NCBI GenBank assembly: GCA_965248395.1
Contig: OZ252103.1
Span: forward strand, 2,976,001-3,040,000
Reading direction: 5' to 3'
DNA: 64,000 bases
DNA from: JAAXHH01 sp965248395
GTDB lineage: Bacteria > JAAXHH01
The translations under genes and the position numbers were made by a program. This document shows, piece by piece, positions 1 through 7,819 of this stretch (positions are counted from its first letter, which is position 1; every line of letters begins with the position of its first letter). The notes beneath the pieces are model-generated. The model worked only from the letters and a program-made list of their open reading frames with translations. It was not told where the DNA came from and ran no database searches.

Positions 1-144
1 CAGAACTCGACCTAGTCAGGAAACTAAACCGGTAGGTCCACGGAAGCCTTGAGCTCAGCAAACACAAGGAAGGTTTCTTTTAGTTCTTTTCTCTGATCTC
101 GATCCGTACAGAATGGATCAGCCTCAACAACGTCCAGTACGGAT

Positions 145-1527
145 TTATTGGATAGGGTTTACTTCTGACTGACCATCGTCGGATTCTTTATCTTCTACAT
201 CAGATCTTGCTTGGCCGTGATTCTGTGTTGGATCACGTTTTTCTATAGATGGTGGAGGGGGGACCCACTTGCGAAGATTCTGGCCGACATGGTCGTAATA
301 TGAGGGAATCGCTTTTTCCAATTCTTCTATAAACGTCGACCGACCGGAGAATCGACCACCAAGATCTGTGATTATTACTACTTCAAAGGATGTCGGTACA
401 GCACCTGGTCGATCGATCTCGAGGCAAGCGGTATCAGCCTGTACATCTGCTAGAACCGCCTGCGTGGATTGACTTCGGCCAGGCCAGAATGCTCGGACAA
501 AGACATCGTCCCCTTCAACACCGCGTAGTTGTCTTAGAATCCAGTTGATCCTCGAATTGGATCGCTTCCTGTCACCAGGCGCTTGCAGTTTCATCGAGCA
601 CGATATTGTCCGTCTCTGCAGGTTCACCATTACTTCCAAGTCACTGGCAGCATTCGGAATATCAAAGCCTGAGCTAAGCTCGTTTGTGTTTACTAAGTTA
701 CTACATGCGTCCCGAAAACGGAGTGTAGTATCACTTCTATGTTTTCGAGGAAGTCGAATGTCGACGCGTTCACCGATCCGACGGGTGAGAATCAGGCATA
801 CATCTCTCTCTTCCTGGTGCCAGCTCGCAACCGTGTTTTCAATCTCGGGAGATGTTCTCTGGAACTGCTCACCGTGTCTGATTCCCATAGTGAGTGGGCG
901 CCACTCCTTGTTCATCTGATCGAATCGCTTGACACCTGAATTTGAATGCTCGAAATACCGTACCATTTCTTCGAGTATAAACTGCTGTTCTGGGCTCAAA
1001 TCCTCACTGTCTTTCAACGTCAACATTGCTTGAGTTCTAATGTTCGTCCACGAAATGTGGTAGAAATCCAGTTTGTTACTCAGTCGCCTTGGAACAGTAT
1101 AGGGTACATGCGTCGGCAATGGAACCAGTTGATTCGACAACGTAATCACAGTTTTGATCCCGAAAGCGCGTGCGGATTCCCCATATCTTAGTACCTGTTC
1201 TTCATCGATCTCCGCGTTGTCGACTTTTGCCTCGACTAACGCCGTCCAACGAACCTTGTTTCGACTCAGAATCCTAATCAGTCCGTCTGGCCTATCGGTC
1301 CGATTCGCATCAGAAGCAGTCAAGTCGACCTCCGTAAAACATTCCACATCGGAAGTCTTTCCTACCCTTACGCCACTGAAATCCAACAAATGGGCTGCAA
1401 ACGGACGAACTGCACCCAGCACAGCCAAGAGTATCGAGACCAGTCGTTCCTCTTTGCGCGAATCGGCGATGTTGGGAATCAATCTCGCACGTCTAGCACT
1501 CCTCAGGACATCTTCCAGCGAATTCAT
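145..1527 (-). CDS. PD-(D/E)XK nuclease-like protein, hypothetical
   Basis: A 460-residue protein I do not recognise as a named family. Residues 79-101 hold a pattern resembling a PD-(D/E)XK nuclease core: R-P-D81-G-L-I, then a strand ending E99-A-K101, then a helix with Q111 in EEQVLRYGE. This is the layout expected of restriction-like endonuclease folds, so a DNA-cleaving or DNA-binding role is inferred, not shown. The remaining 300 residues have no motif I can name; the C-terminus is charged and probably disordered. The ATG start is preceded by TAGGAG at suitable spacing. Base composition is visibly more AT-rich than the following genes, which suggests horizontal acquisition. No partner methyltransferase or helicase is visible in the window; one could lie beyond the left edge. 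Confidence 0.6.
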   Translation of the reverse strand: MNSLEDVLRSARRARLIPNIADSRKEERLVSILLAVLGAVRPFAAHLLDFSGVRVGKTSDVECFTEVDLTASDANRTDRPDGLIRILSRNKVRWTALVEAKVDNAEIDEEQVLRYGESARAFGIKTVITLSNQLVPLPTHVPYTVPRRLSNKLDFYHISWTNIRTQAMLTLKDSEDLSPEQQFILEEMVRYFEHSNSGVKRFDQMNKEWRPLTMGIRHGEQFQRTSPEIENTVASWHQEERDVCLILTRRIGERVDIRLPRKHRSDTTLRFRDACSNLVNTNELSSGFDIPNAASDLEVMVNLQRRTISCSMKLQAPGDRKRSNSRINWILRQLRGVEGDDVFVRAFWPGRSQSTQAVLADVQADTACLEIDRPGAVPTSFEVVIITDLGGRFSGRSTFIEELEKAIPSYYDHVGQNLRKWVPPPPSIEKRDPTQNHGQARSDVEDKESDDGQSEVNPIQ

Positions 1528-1581
1528 ACAGACTCCTATCGATCTAACTGCACCTGTCTAATACACAGTCTGTCCAATGGA

Positions 1582-1609
1582 TTATTACAAGTAAAGATGT
1601 AGACGTCAA
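1582..1609 (-). promoter_or_regulatory. Putative sigma70 promoter for the PD-(D/E)XK-like gene
   Basis: On the minus strand TTGACG (1604-1609) is followed after 16 bases by TAATAA (1582-1587), about 55 bases upstream of the start codon of the gene ending at 145. The spacing and the AT-rich surroundings fit a sigma70 promoter; inferred by eye only. Confidence 0.35.
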
Positions 1610-1737
1610 TACACCAGCGCGACTTGATCGTCATCGGTCGCCAATGTACAGGAGGTTTCGGAAACCATTCCCTTGCACAATGCATCATAGACTGGTTAGA
1701 GTACTTTGCCTCAGTGAATTCATCGCAATACCGTTAT

Positions 1738-2925
1738 TCAATTCAACGCTTTACCACCATTTGGATTGGAATCCATATCATCAGTAGATGGACGTTGTTT
1801 CTCGTCACTGTCGTCCGAGTCCTGGCCACCTGAGGTCTCGCCATTAGTTTCCGACTTATTTTCGGGAGAGTCCGGTGAACCGTCTTCTTCCGTTTCCACT
1901 TTATCCTCTTCCGCATCTTTCGCACGATCGGGGTCAGTCGCTCCGCTCCGGTCCGCTTCACTGGCATCTTCCTCCGGCTCCTCCGAGTAACCCATCTCCG
2001 CATCGTAGTCGTAGATGTATTCCTCGTTCTCCGGCCAGTATGCCCGGCCGGTACCCTGATTGGTGGTCGAGGACGAATCACGGGGGAGCGTTGGAGTATC
2101 GGGTTCTTCCGTGGTAAGTGCCTGTGGTCCCTCATCGCCATCGTCGCCTTCGTCGTCTTCGCCGCCTTCATCCGTTTCGGCTTTTTTCCGGCTCCGTCCG
2201 ATCAGCATGGCTATGCCCATGCTGATGAAATATAGTATTACGAGTGGTATCGCCACGAGCGTCTGGGTATAGGGGTCTCCAGTCGGCGTGATGATGGCTG
2301 CGACGATGAAGATGACCACGAGGGCGACCCGCCAGACCCGTTTGAGTTTGTCGGCGGACAGGATGCGGATCCAGGTCAGGAAGGCCACCACGATGGGCAT
2401 CTGGAACACGATACCCATGATGAGGACCATCTTGTTCACCAGTCCGATCCAGAATCCGATGTCCCACTGGGCGCTGATACCCGGGACGTAGAGTTGGATG
2501 AAAAAGCGGACCATGACTGGTATCAGGATGTAAAAAGCAAAAGCTGCGCCCATGAGAAACAGGACGCAGGAAAAGAAGATGACGATGGGGACGTACTTCT
2601 TTTCGTTATCGAGCAGGCCGGGCGAAACGAAAGACCAGAGCTGGTAGAGCACGTAGGGCAGAGCAAGCGCAAAACCGCCTACTAGGCAGATGTTGACGAT
2701 GGTAGTGAACATGCCGGCCGGCCGGATCGCCTGCATCTCGATTTCAATCTTCAGGCCTTCCAGCAACGTGGGAGAAATCAGGAATTCGACGATGTATTCG
2801 TGGACGGAAAAGCAGGCGACCATCCCGACCAGGATGGCGAGAACGGACTTCAAAATGGCCCAGCGGAGTTCTTCGAGATGCTGGAGGAAGGACATTTCTC
2901 TGCCGATTTTTTTCCTGGGGGACAT
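1738..2925 (-). CDS. tatC: Sec-independent protein translocase TatC with long acidic C-terminal tail
   Basis: TatC is the polytopic core of the twin-arginine translocase, which exports folded proteins across the inner membrane and recognises the RR signal. The N-terminus has the family-typical sequence MSFLQHLEELR followed by six membrane segments; a glycine/proline-rich loop (FALALPYVLYQLWSFVSPGL) is characteristic. I chose the ATG at 2925 because GAGGA lies directly upstream, not the longer reading starting at 3054. After the last membrane helix comes an unusual tail of about 140 residues dominated by Asp, Glu, Ser and Thr, absent from typical TatC of about 250 residues. TatA/TatB are not in the window. 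Two Tat-signal proteins at 32760-35205 are plausible clients. Confidence 0.93.
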   Translation of the reverse strand: MSPRKKIGREMSFLQHLEELRWAILKSVLAILVGMVACFSVHEYIVEFLISPTLLEGLKIEIEMQAIRPAGMFTTIVNICLVGGFALALPYVLYQLWSFVSPGLLDNEKKYVPIVIFFSCVLFLMGAAFAFYILIPVMVRFFIQLYVPGISAQWDIGFWIGLVNKMVLIMGIVFQMPIVVAFLTWIRILSADKLKRVWRVALVVIFIVAAIITPTGDPYTQTLVAIPLVILYFISMGIAMLIGRSRKKAETDEGGEDDEGDDGDEGPQALTTEEPDTPTLPRDSSSTTNQGTGRAYWPENEEYIYDYDAEMGYSEEPEEDASEADRSGATDPDRAKDAEEDKVETEEDGSPDSPENKSETNGETSGGQDSDDSDEKQRPSTDDMDSNPNGGKALN

Positions 2926-3030
2926 GATCGTCCTCATGCGGTACGGGACTGCGGATAGCCGGCGGTCAATAAACCGGGGACAGGGGACAGTGTCAAGCGA
3001 AAACCCCTCGTCAGCGCCGTCCCAACGACC

Positions 3031-3059
3031 TTGACTAAGGCATGCTCCGGACATAGTTT
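3031..3059 (+). promoter_or_regulatory. Putative sigma70 promoter
   Basis: TTGACT (3031-3036), a 17-base spacer and TAGTTT (3054-3059) lie in the divergent gap between tatC and the nucleotidyltransferase-like gene, about 90 bases upstream of the ATG at 3153. Position and spacing support it; no experimental evidence. Confidence 0.4.
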
Positions 3060-3152
3060 AATCGTGGGTTTTCGTGGGTCCAATGCAGTTTGCAGCAACT
3101 GGACCGCAAGGGGTTCCGTAAGCACTTGCGTCTCGCAGGGAACCGTTGTCTA

Positions 3153-4130
3153 ATGGGAGTTACAGGATCTCTTAAAGGAGTCGTTCTTGTCGAGAATCGA
3201 AGGGTACAGGATTCGGCGGGATGGAATCCCTGTACCGGGCTACTCCTCCCCATGGCCAACGTACCCATGGTCGAACGGATCCTGGCAGGCTATGAGCACG
3301 CTGGGATACGGGAAACGCTGATTGCTGCGGGTCGTGACACCCACGAGATCGCTTCGTTATGCGGCAACGGAGCACGGTGGAACATGGCCCTGACCTTTCT
3401 GGGTCAACCCGAAGCGTGCGGGTCGATCGAGTCAATGAAGGAGGTTGCGGCTTTCACGGAAGACGCGCCGTTTCTGACAACCCAGGGTCCCGTGTTGCTG
3501 GACGGGGAGGCTTACCTGCGTGCGGTCCAATCTCATTCGGATAATGGCCCCAGCGGGATCCGCGTGTGGCAAAGCGCCAGGGAATCGCCCGGCGATGATA
3601 ATGGGCGCGACGGGGTCTATCTCCTTACGCCGGGCGTTTACGACGTCTTATACGATGGGTCCGAACCCGGTGCAAGGGCATGCTCTTTCGACGCTGCCCT
3701 GGACCAGTTTGGCAGCCGCGGCGACACCGTGCTGAACCTGGCCCAGGATCAACAGTTCTACGGCGCGTTGACTCCCGAATCGTACCTTGATTCAAACGAA
3801 AGGCTGCTCGACCTCGTTGGCCTGGAAACGACTACCCCGGAAATCATGGCTGACAATTTCTCATCACCCAATCTCGTGCTGCGGCCACCTGTGCTGGTTG
3901 CCGCTGCGGCCGAACTCGAGCGTTGCCGGATCGGACCCGGCGTCTGCATTGGTTCCGAAGTCCATATCGGACATGGCGCGGCCATCGAACACAGCGTCAT
4001 CATGTCGGGAGCGGACATCGGCGACGGCGCCTCGATCTCCCATGCAGTCATAGGTAAAAACGCCAGCATAGAAAACCGGGCTGTGATTCACGGGCGGGCG
4101 GACCGGGTGATCGTCGTCCGCTCAGAATAA
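3153..4130 (+). CDS. Degenerate NDP-sugar pyrophosphorylase-like protein with hexapeptide-repeat tail
   Basis: The layout matches nucleotidyltransferase/left-handed-beta-helix proteins such as glucose-1-phosphate thymidylyltransferases. An N-terminal Rossmann-like strand (LKGVVLV) is followed by GLLLPMANVPMVERIL, which corresponds to the KPLLPVANKPMLEHVL region of active enzymes. The C-terminal 90 residues contain hexapeptide repeats (CRIGPGVCIGSEVHIGHGAAIEH). The glycine-rich nucleotide loop GGxGTRLxP is replaced by ENRRVQDSAGWN and the catalytic-region VxGD is replaced by TTQGPV. The protein is therefore probably not an active pyrophosphorylase and may be regulatory or structural. I start at the ATG 3153; a TTG at 3090 in the same frame would add 21 residues of no family resemblance. 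Divergent from tatC; selB follows 65 bases downstream. Confidence 0.7.
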   Translation: MGVTGSLKGVVLVENRRVQDSAGWNPCTGLLLPMANVPMVERILAGYEHAGIRETLIAAGRDTHEIASLCGNGARWNMALTFLGQPEACGSIESMKEVAAFTEDAPFLTTQGPVLLDGEAYLRAVQSHSDNGPSGIRVWQSARESPGDDNGRDGVYLLTPGVYDVLYDGSEPGARACSFDAALDQFGSRGDTVLNLAQDQQFYGALTPESYLDSNERLLDLVGLETTTPEIMADNFSSPNLVLRPPVLVAAAAELERCRIGPGVCIGSEVHIGHGAAIEHSVIMSGADIGDGASISHAVIGKNASIENRAVIHGRADRVIVVRSE

Positions 4131-4195
4131 ACCTTCGGTACATCCTGGCTGCGGATAGCCAGCTGTCACCCCTCACACAACCAACCGGCACAACC

Positions 4196-6151
4196 ATGTC
4201 CCATCTCACCATAGGCACGGCAGGTCACGTCGATCATGGCAAGAGCGCCCTGGTGGAAGCCCTGACGGGGGTTCATCCTGACCGCCTGAAGGAGGAAAAA
4301 GACCGAGGCATGACGATAGATCTCGGGTTCACGTTCATGCCGTTGAGCGACGGCAGGGAGATCCCCATTGTCGACGTGCCGGGCCACGAACGATTCCTCA
4401 AGACCATGGTCGCTGGCGTGAGCGGGATTCACCTCGTCCTCTTCGTCGTGGCCGCCGACGAGGGTGTGATGCCCCAGACGGTGGAACACTTCGGCACGTT
4501 GAGATACATGGGGGTCGACGCGGGCATCATCGTCCTGACAAAATGCGATCTGGTCGATGAAGAATGGCTGATGCTCGTGGAAGAGGACGTGAAATCCCTC
4601 GTAGCCGGTTCTTTCCTGGAGAAAGCGCCCGTCGCCCGGGTGTCATCGACGACAGGCGACGGGATCGACCAGTTAAGGGAAACCATAGAGGATAAGCTGA
4701 CCGGACTTGCGGACAAAGCCGACGAGGGATACTTCCGCATGCCCATCGACCGTGTGTTTACCATGAAGGGATTCGGAACCGTAATCGCCGGTACCGTACT
4801 GTCCGGAAGCCTTGCGGTGGAAGAGGAAACCGAGCTTCTGCCCTCCCGGTCTCCGCTGAGGGTCCGCGGCATGCAAAGCCACAACGACACCGTAGAACTT
4901 GCCGTGAAAGGACAGCGGGTCGCGCTGAACGTCTCCAATATCAAGACCACTGATATTCAGCGTGGCGATGAACTGGGTACACCCGGATACCTGCTTCCGA
5001 CGTCGATGACCGATGCCGAACTGCACTGCCTGGAATCCCTGGGGGAACCACTGCAGAACCGTCAGCGCGTTCGTCTGCACAAGGGTACGAGTGAAACCAT
5101 CGGACGCTTGATCCTGCTGGACCGGGACGAACTCAATCCAGGCGAAACCGGATACGTGCAGTTTCGCCTGGAGAATCCCATCGTGGCGGAGCGGAACGAG
5201 CGTTTCATCATCCGGGGGTTTTCTTCCATGAGGCTGCTCGGCGGAGGCCGTTTCGTGGAAGTGTATCCACAGAAGAACCGTCGATTTCGCCAATCCGTAC
5301 TGGATTACCTGAATGACGTGACCGAAGCCGATCCGGATGTCCTGATCGAACGGGTCATGCGGCACGCATACGGCGAACAGCGCCTGAAGTCCATACAGGA
5401 CCTGGTTCGTTCCACCAACCTGAACGGAGATGTGTTACAGCAGGGAGTAGCCCGGTTGGAGGAAAGAGGAGAACTCGTCCGGTTCACGGACCGATGGCTG
5501 CTGCACAGTCACTGGTACATGGGCTTGAAGGACGAGTTGATCTCCGTGCTTGAAAAGATGCATCGGGTCCAGCGATTGAAGGACGCGCTGCCTAAGGACA
5601 CCCCGAGGTCGCAACTCTCCTGGCCGGCTCCGGACACCGTCTACGACGCGCTGCTGAGAGATCTCGACGAGGAATCCAGGGTAGTACTGTCCGGCAGGTC
5701 GATCAGGCTGTCCACGCACGCGGTCATCCTGACCGGACAAGAAGAGGAGATACTCGAGGCCTTCGACCGGCTGGGCGAGGCAGACCCTCCTGCTGTTTTC
5801 TCCATGAACGATCTTGTCCAGGTCATGGAGGACCGGTCGATCTGCATTGGCGATTTACCGGTTGATCTGAACGCAAACCCGGATATGATTAAGAGCATGG
5901 CAGCATATGCCCTTGAGCTGGGCATCTTCGTCGAATTCGCGGACCGGCAGATCCTGCATAGACTGGGCCTCGAATCGGTCAGGGAAAAACTCGTGTCCTA
6001 CCTGAAAAGCCATGGCTCCGTGCGCGCTTCCGAGTTCCGCAGTCACATGGCTATCTCCAGGTCGCACGCCACTTCGTTGCTGGACTATTTCTGCGACCTC
6101 GGCGTGACCAATCGGGAATCCGGAACGCATCGACTGGCGGAAGAGGAATAA
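4196..6151 (+). CDS. selB: Selenocysteine-specific translation elongation factor SelB
   Basis: SelB is the GTPase that delivers selenocysteyl-tRNA to in-frame UGA codons by also binding the mRNA SECIS hairpin. The G domain is complete: GHVDHGKS (residues 10-17), the switch I threonine in RGMTIDLGF, DVPGHE (60-65) and TKCD (115-118). EF-Tu-like beta-barrel domains follow (MKGFGTVIAGTVLSG), then a C-terminal winged-helix region ending with SHATSLLDYFCDLGVTNRE. The 651-residue length is close to the family norm of about 600-650. The selenocysteine tRNA lies 71 bases downstream on the same strand, so the two are probably co-transcribed. selA is on the opposite strand at 21424-22647. No selenoprotein gene was recognised in the window. 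Confidence 0.97.
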   Translation: MSHLTIGTAGHVDHGKSALVEALTGVHPDRLKEEKDRGMTIDLGFTFMPLSDGREIPIVDVPGHERFLKTMVAGVSGIHLVLFVVAADEGVMPQTVEHFGTLRYMGVDAGIIVLTKCDLVDEEWLMLVEEDVKSLVAGSFLEKAPVARVSSTTGDGIDQLRETIEDKLTGLADKADEGYFRMPIDRVFTMKGFGTVIAGTVLSGSLAVEEETELLPSRSPLRVRGMQSHNDTVELAVKGQRVALNVSNIKTTDIQRGDELGTPGYLLPTSMTDAELHCLESLGEPLQNRQRVRLHKGTSETIGRLILLDRDELNPGETGYVQFRLENPIVAERNERFIIRGFSSMRLLGGGRFVEVYPQKNRRFRQSVLDYLNDVTEADPDVLIERVMRHAYGEQRLKSIQDLVRSTNLNGDVLQQGVARLEERGELVRFTDRWLLHSHWYMGLKDELISVLEKMHRVQRLKDALPKDTPRSQLSWPAPDTVYDALLRDLDEESRVVLSGRSIRLSTHAVILTGQEEEILEAFDRLGEADPPAVFSMNDLVQVMEDRSICIGDLPVDLNANPDMIKSMAAYALELGIFVEFADRQILHRLGLESVREKLVSYLKSHGSVRASEFRSHMAISRSHATSLLDYFCDLGVTNRESGTHRLAEEE

Positions 6152-6222
6152 AATGGCGGTTCAGCGGGGATTGTGGCTTATCGGTCCCGCTGTATCCGCT
6201 GACTGGACAAGGTAGGATTCAT

Positions 6223-6320
6223 GGGAGTGTATGGGTTGCTGGTGCGCCTCACGGACTTCAAATCCGATGGCGGGCCCTAAACAGGTCCGTGGTGGGTTCG
6301 ATTCCCACACGCTCCCCCCA
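6223..6320 (+). tRNA. selC: tRNA-Sec (anticodon TCA)
   Basis: Anticodon TCA occupies 6258-6260 in the loop CTTCAAA. The acceptor stem has 8 base pairs (GGGAGTGT 6223-6230 with ACGCTCCC 6309-6316, one G-U). A long variable arm pairs 6270-6276 with 6284-6290, and the T arm is GTGGG-TTCGATT-CCCAC (6292-6308), so the acceptor plus T stack is 8+5 as in bacterial tRNA-Sec. CCA is encoded at 6318-6320. The D stem (6233-6238/6245-6250) contains an apparent mismatch, the anticodon stem ends in an A-A opposition, and the discriminator appears to be C6317 instead of the usual G. Adjacency to selB makes the identity secure. Confidence 0.94.
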
Positions 6321-6514
6321 TCTTTAGTTCCAATATCGTTTCACAGATTCAATCGAATTCCCTCATAAGTCCTACATATCGGGGATTTAACGATCATTTC
6401 GTTCTTGCTTGTTCCCAAACGATCTTGTTGATATCATCAGAATACGTTGTGATGTATGTTGGACAATCTTAGGTCAAAATGGAAAATCCGCTGCATAGAT
6501 GAATAGGAGCCACC

Positions 6515-7027
6515 TTGCGCGCTACGATCAACCTGTCCCTCCTGTTGCTTGTCCTCCTCACCGCCCGATCATGCCGTAACGGCGCACCCCAACCTACCCA
6601 GGAAGTCCTGCAAGCTGAGGTGGTTGCGGCCCTTGATACTCTGGTGACAAAACTGGTGGCGGATCGACCGACGGATACCGCTGCGTATGCAGCACGCCTG
6701 CAGGCCTACTTAGAGGACCATCCTGCTTTCTACGGCAGTGCTATCGCGCTACTTGATGAATCTGGCATAGTTACAAGTTGCCCCTACGTCTATCGCACCG
6801 CAGACGGCTACGATACCCTCGACCTTGCGACGCCTTCCTACAACATCGAAGGGCAGGTATGGTTCACGATGCCAATGGCGGAGAACGCGGGTGTCTGGAT
6901 AGACCCGTATTTCGATGAGGGCGGCGGTGGCATCTGGATGATTACACGCTCTGTTCCGGCGCGTGACGACGAAGGTATTTTCGCCATCGTCACCACTGAT
7001 CTGGCCGTTGATGACCCCGGTAAGTGA
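6515..7027 (+). CDS. Exported Cache/PDC-sensor-like protein
   Basis: A 170-residue protein with an N-terminal hydrophobic segment (LSLLLLVLLTARSC), likely a signal peptide; the Cys is in a poor lipobox, so lipidation is uncertain. Residues 110-165 resemble the membrane-distal half of a Cache (PDC) ligand-sensing domain: WFTMPMAENAGVWIDPYFDEGGGGIWMITRSVP followed by FAIVTTDLAVD. Cache domains normally precede kinase, diguanylate cyclase or chemotaxis domains, but here translation stops at TGA just after the sensor, so it is either a stand-alone sensor or a truncated receptor. The start is TTG, chosen because TAGGAG precedes it by six bases. It lies downstream of selC after an AT-rich gap of 194 bases. 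Confidence 0.6.
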   Translation: MRATINLSLLLLVLLTARSCRNGAPQPTQEVLQAEVVAALDTLVTKLVADRPTDTAAYAARLQAYLEDHPAFYGSAIALLDESGIVTSCPYVYRTADGYDTLDLATPSYNIEGQVWFTMPMAENAGVWIDPYFDEGGGGIWMITRSVPARDDEGIFAIVTTDLAVDDPGK

Positions 7028-7060
7028 CACCTCCTGTACGCTGTCACCGTCTCAACAAAC

Positions 7061-7076
7061 GCCGAGGAGACTCGGC
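7061..7076 (+). terminator. Possible weak terminator or hairpin
   Basis: GCCGAG (7061-7066) and CTCGGC (7071-7076) form a perfect six-pair stem with a GAGA loop; TTTT follows four bases later. It lies 34 bases after the stop of the Cache-like gene. The T tract is short and displaced, so termination is uncertain. Confidence 0.3.
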
Positions 7077-7169
7077 AAGGTTTTATCGAAGTCCTCGATA
7101 CTTTTGTCAATGCGGGGAGTGAGGTCGCGCGGCGTTCTAACGACGCTCCCCCCAAGAAAGGAACAGTAG

Positions 7170-7778
7170 GTGACCCAACCGGTCGGCCAACCCCCTGTTC
7201 AACCCGGCAATCCGGGAAATCAGCCCGGCATGCCCATGGAAATCCTGGGCATGTACCTCTTCATCGCCAGCGAACTCATCATCTTCCTTACATTACTGTT
7301 CATTCTGTTCTGGCTGCGGTCGAGTCTCGTTGCCGAATGGCCGCCGTCTGGCCAACCCCGGCTACCCCTCGGCATCACGGGCGTGAACACCGTGTTTCTC
7401 CTCGTCAGCGGTTACACTATGCACCGCGCCTACCGGAGTGTGAAGCAGAACGCATCCGCGCAGTTGTCGTGGTGGTTGATGATCACGTGCGTGCTGGGCG
7501 TCGTCTTCCTCACGGTGCAGGGGTTCGAATGGATCCGGCTGATGCGCTTCGGACTGAGCATGGGATCGAGCCTGTATGGCGCCATGTTCTATTCGATCAT
7601 CGGCCTCCACGCAATCCATGTTCTCGTGACCGTACTTGTCCTGCTCTACCTCTGGGTACGGTCCTCCTCCGGCATCTATAACGCTGAAAGGCATACCGGC
7701 GTCGTGCTGGGCTATATGTTCTGGCTGTTCGTCGTACTGATCTGGCCCGTCCTCTACGTCCTGGTCTACCTGGTATAA
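7170..7778 (+). CDS. Heme-copper oxidase subunit III family protein
   Basis: Subunit III is an integral membrane component of cytochrome c/quinol oxidases, thought to stabilise subunit I and sustain proton pumping. The 202-residue protein has five predicted membrane helices and the family signatures LTVQGFEW and SLYGAMFYSIIGLHAIHVLV. The N-terminal 25 residues are Pro/Gly/Gln-rich. Start is GTG, preceded by AAAGGA. Subunits I and II are absent nearby, so this is an orphan copy; it may act with an oxidase encoded elsewhere. It faces the isomerase gene convergently, with a perfect palindrome just after its stop. Confidence 0.87.
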   Translation: MTQPVGQPPVQPGNPGNQPGMPMEILGMYLFIASELIIFLTLLFILFWLRSSLVAEWPPSGQPRLPLGITGVNTVFLLVSGYTMHRAYRSVKQNASAQLSWWLMITCVLGVVFLTVQGFEWIRLMRFGLSMGSSLYGAMFYSIIGLHAIHVLVTVLVLLYLWVRSSSGIYNAERHTGVVLGYMFWLFVVLIWPVLYVLVYLV

Positions 7779-7791
7779 CGCAGCGCTGCGT
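7778..7791. repeat. 14-bp perfect palindrome between convergent genes
   Basis: ACGCAGCGCTGCGT begins at the last base of the oxidase subunit III stop codon, in the 41-base gap between two convergent genes. It could form a short hairpin on either transcript but has no T tract. Confidence 0.4.
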
Positions 7792-7819
7792 ACAGCGACG
7801 CAGCGATACGGAGACCGCT

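Noticed and set aside
1..144. A partial gene at the left edge
   Set aside because: No frame in the first 144 bases shows coding features; the region is just downstream of the PD-(D/E)XK-like gene.
7025..7100. TGA ending the Cache-like gene as a possible selenocysteine codon, because selB-selC lie just upstream and the frame stays open afterwards
   Set aside because: The open frame continues into the antisense-like shadow of the oxidase gene, no Cys-containing homologue supports Sec at this position, and the hairpin at 7061-7076 is too generic to call a SECIS.
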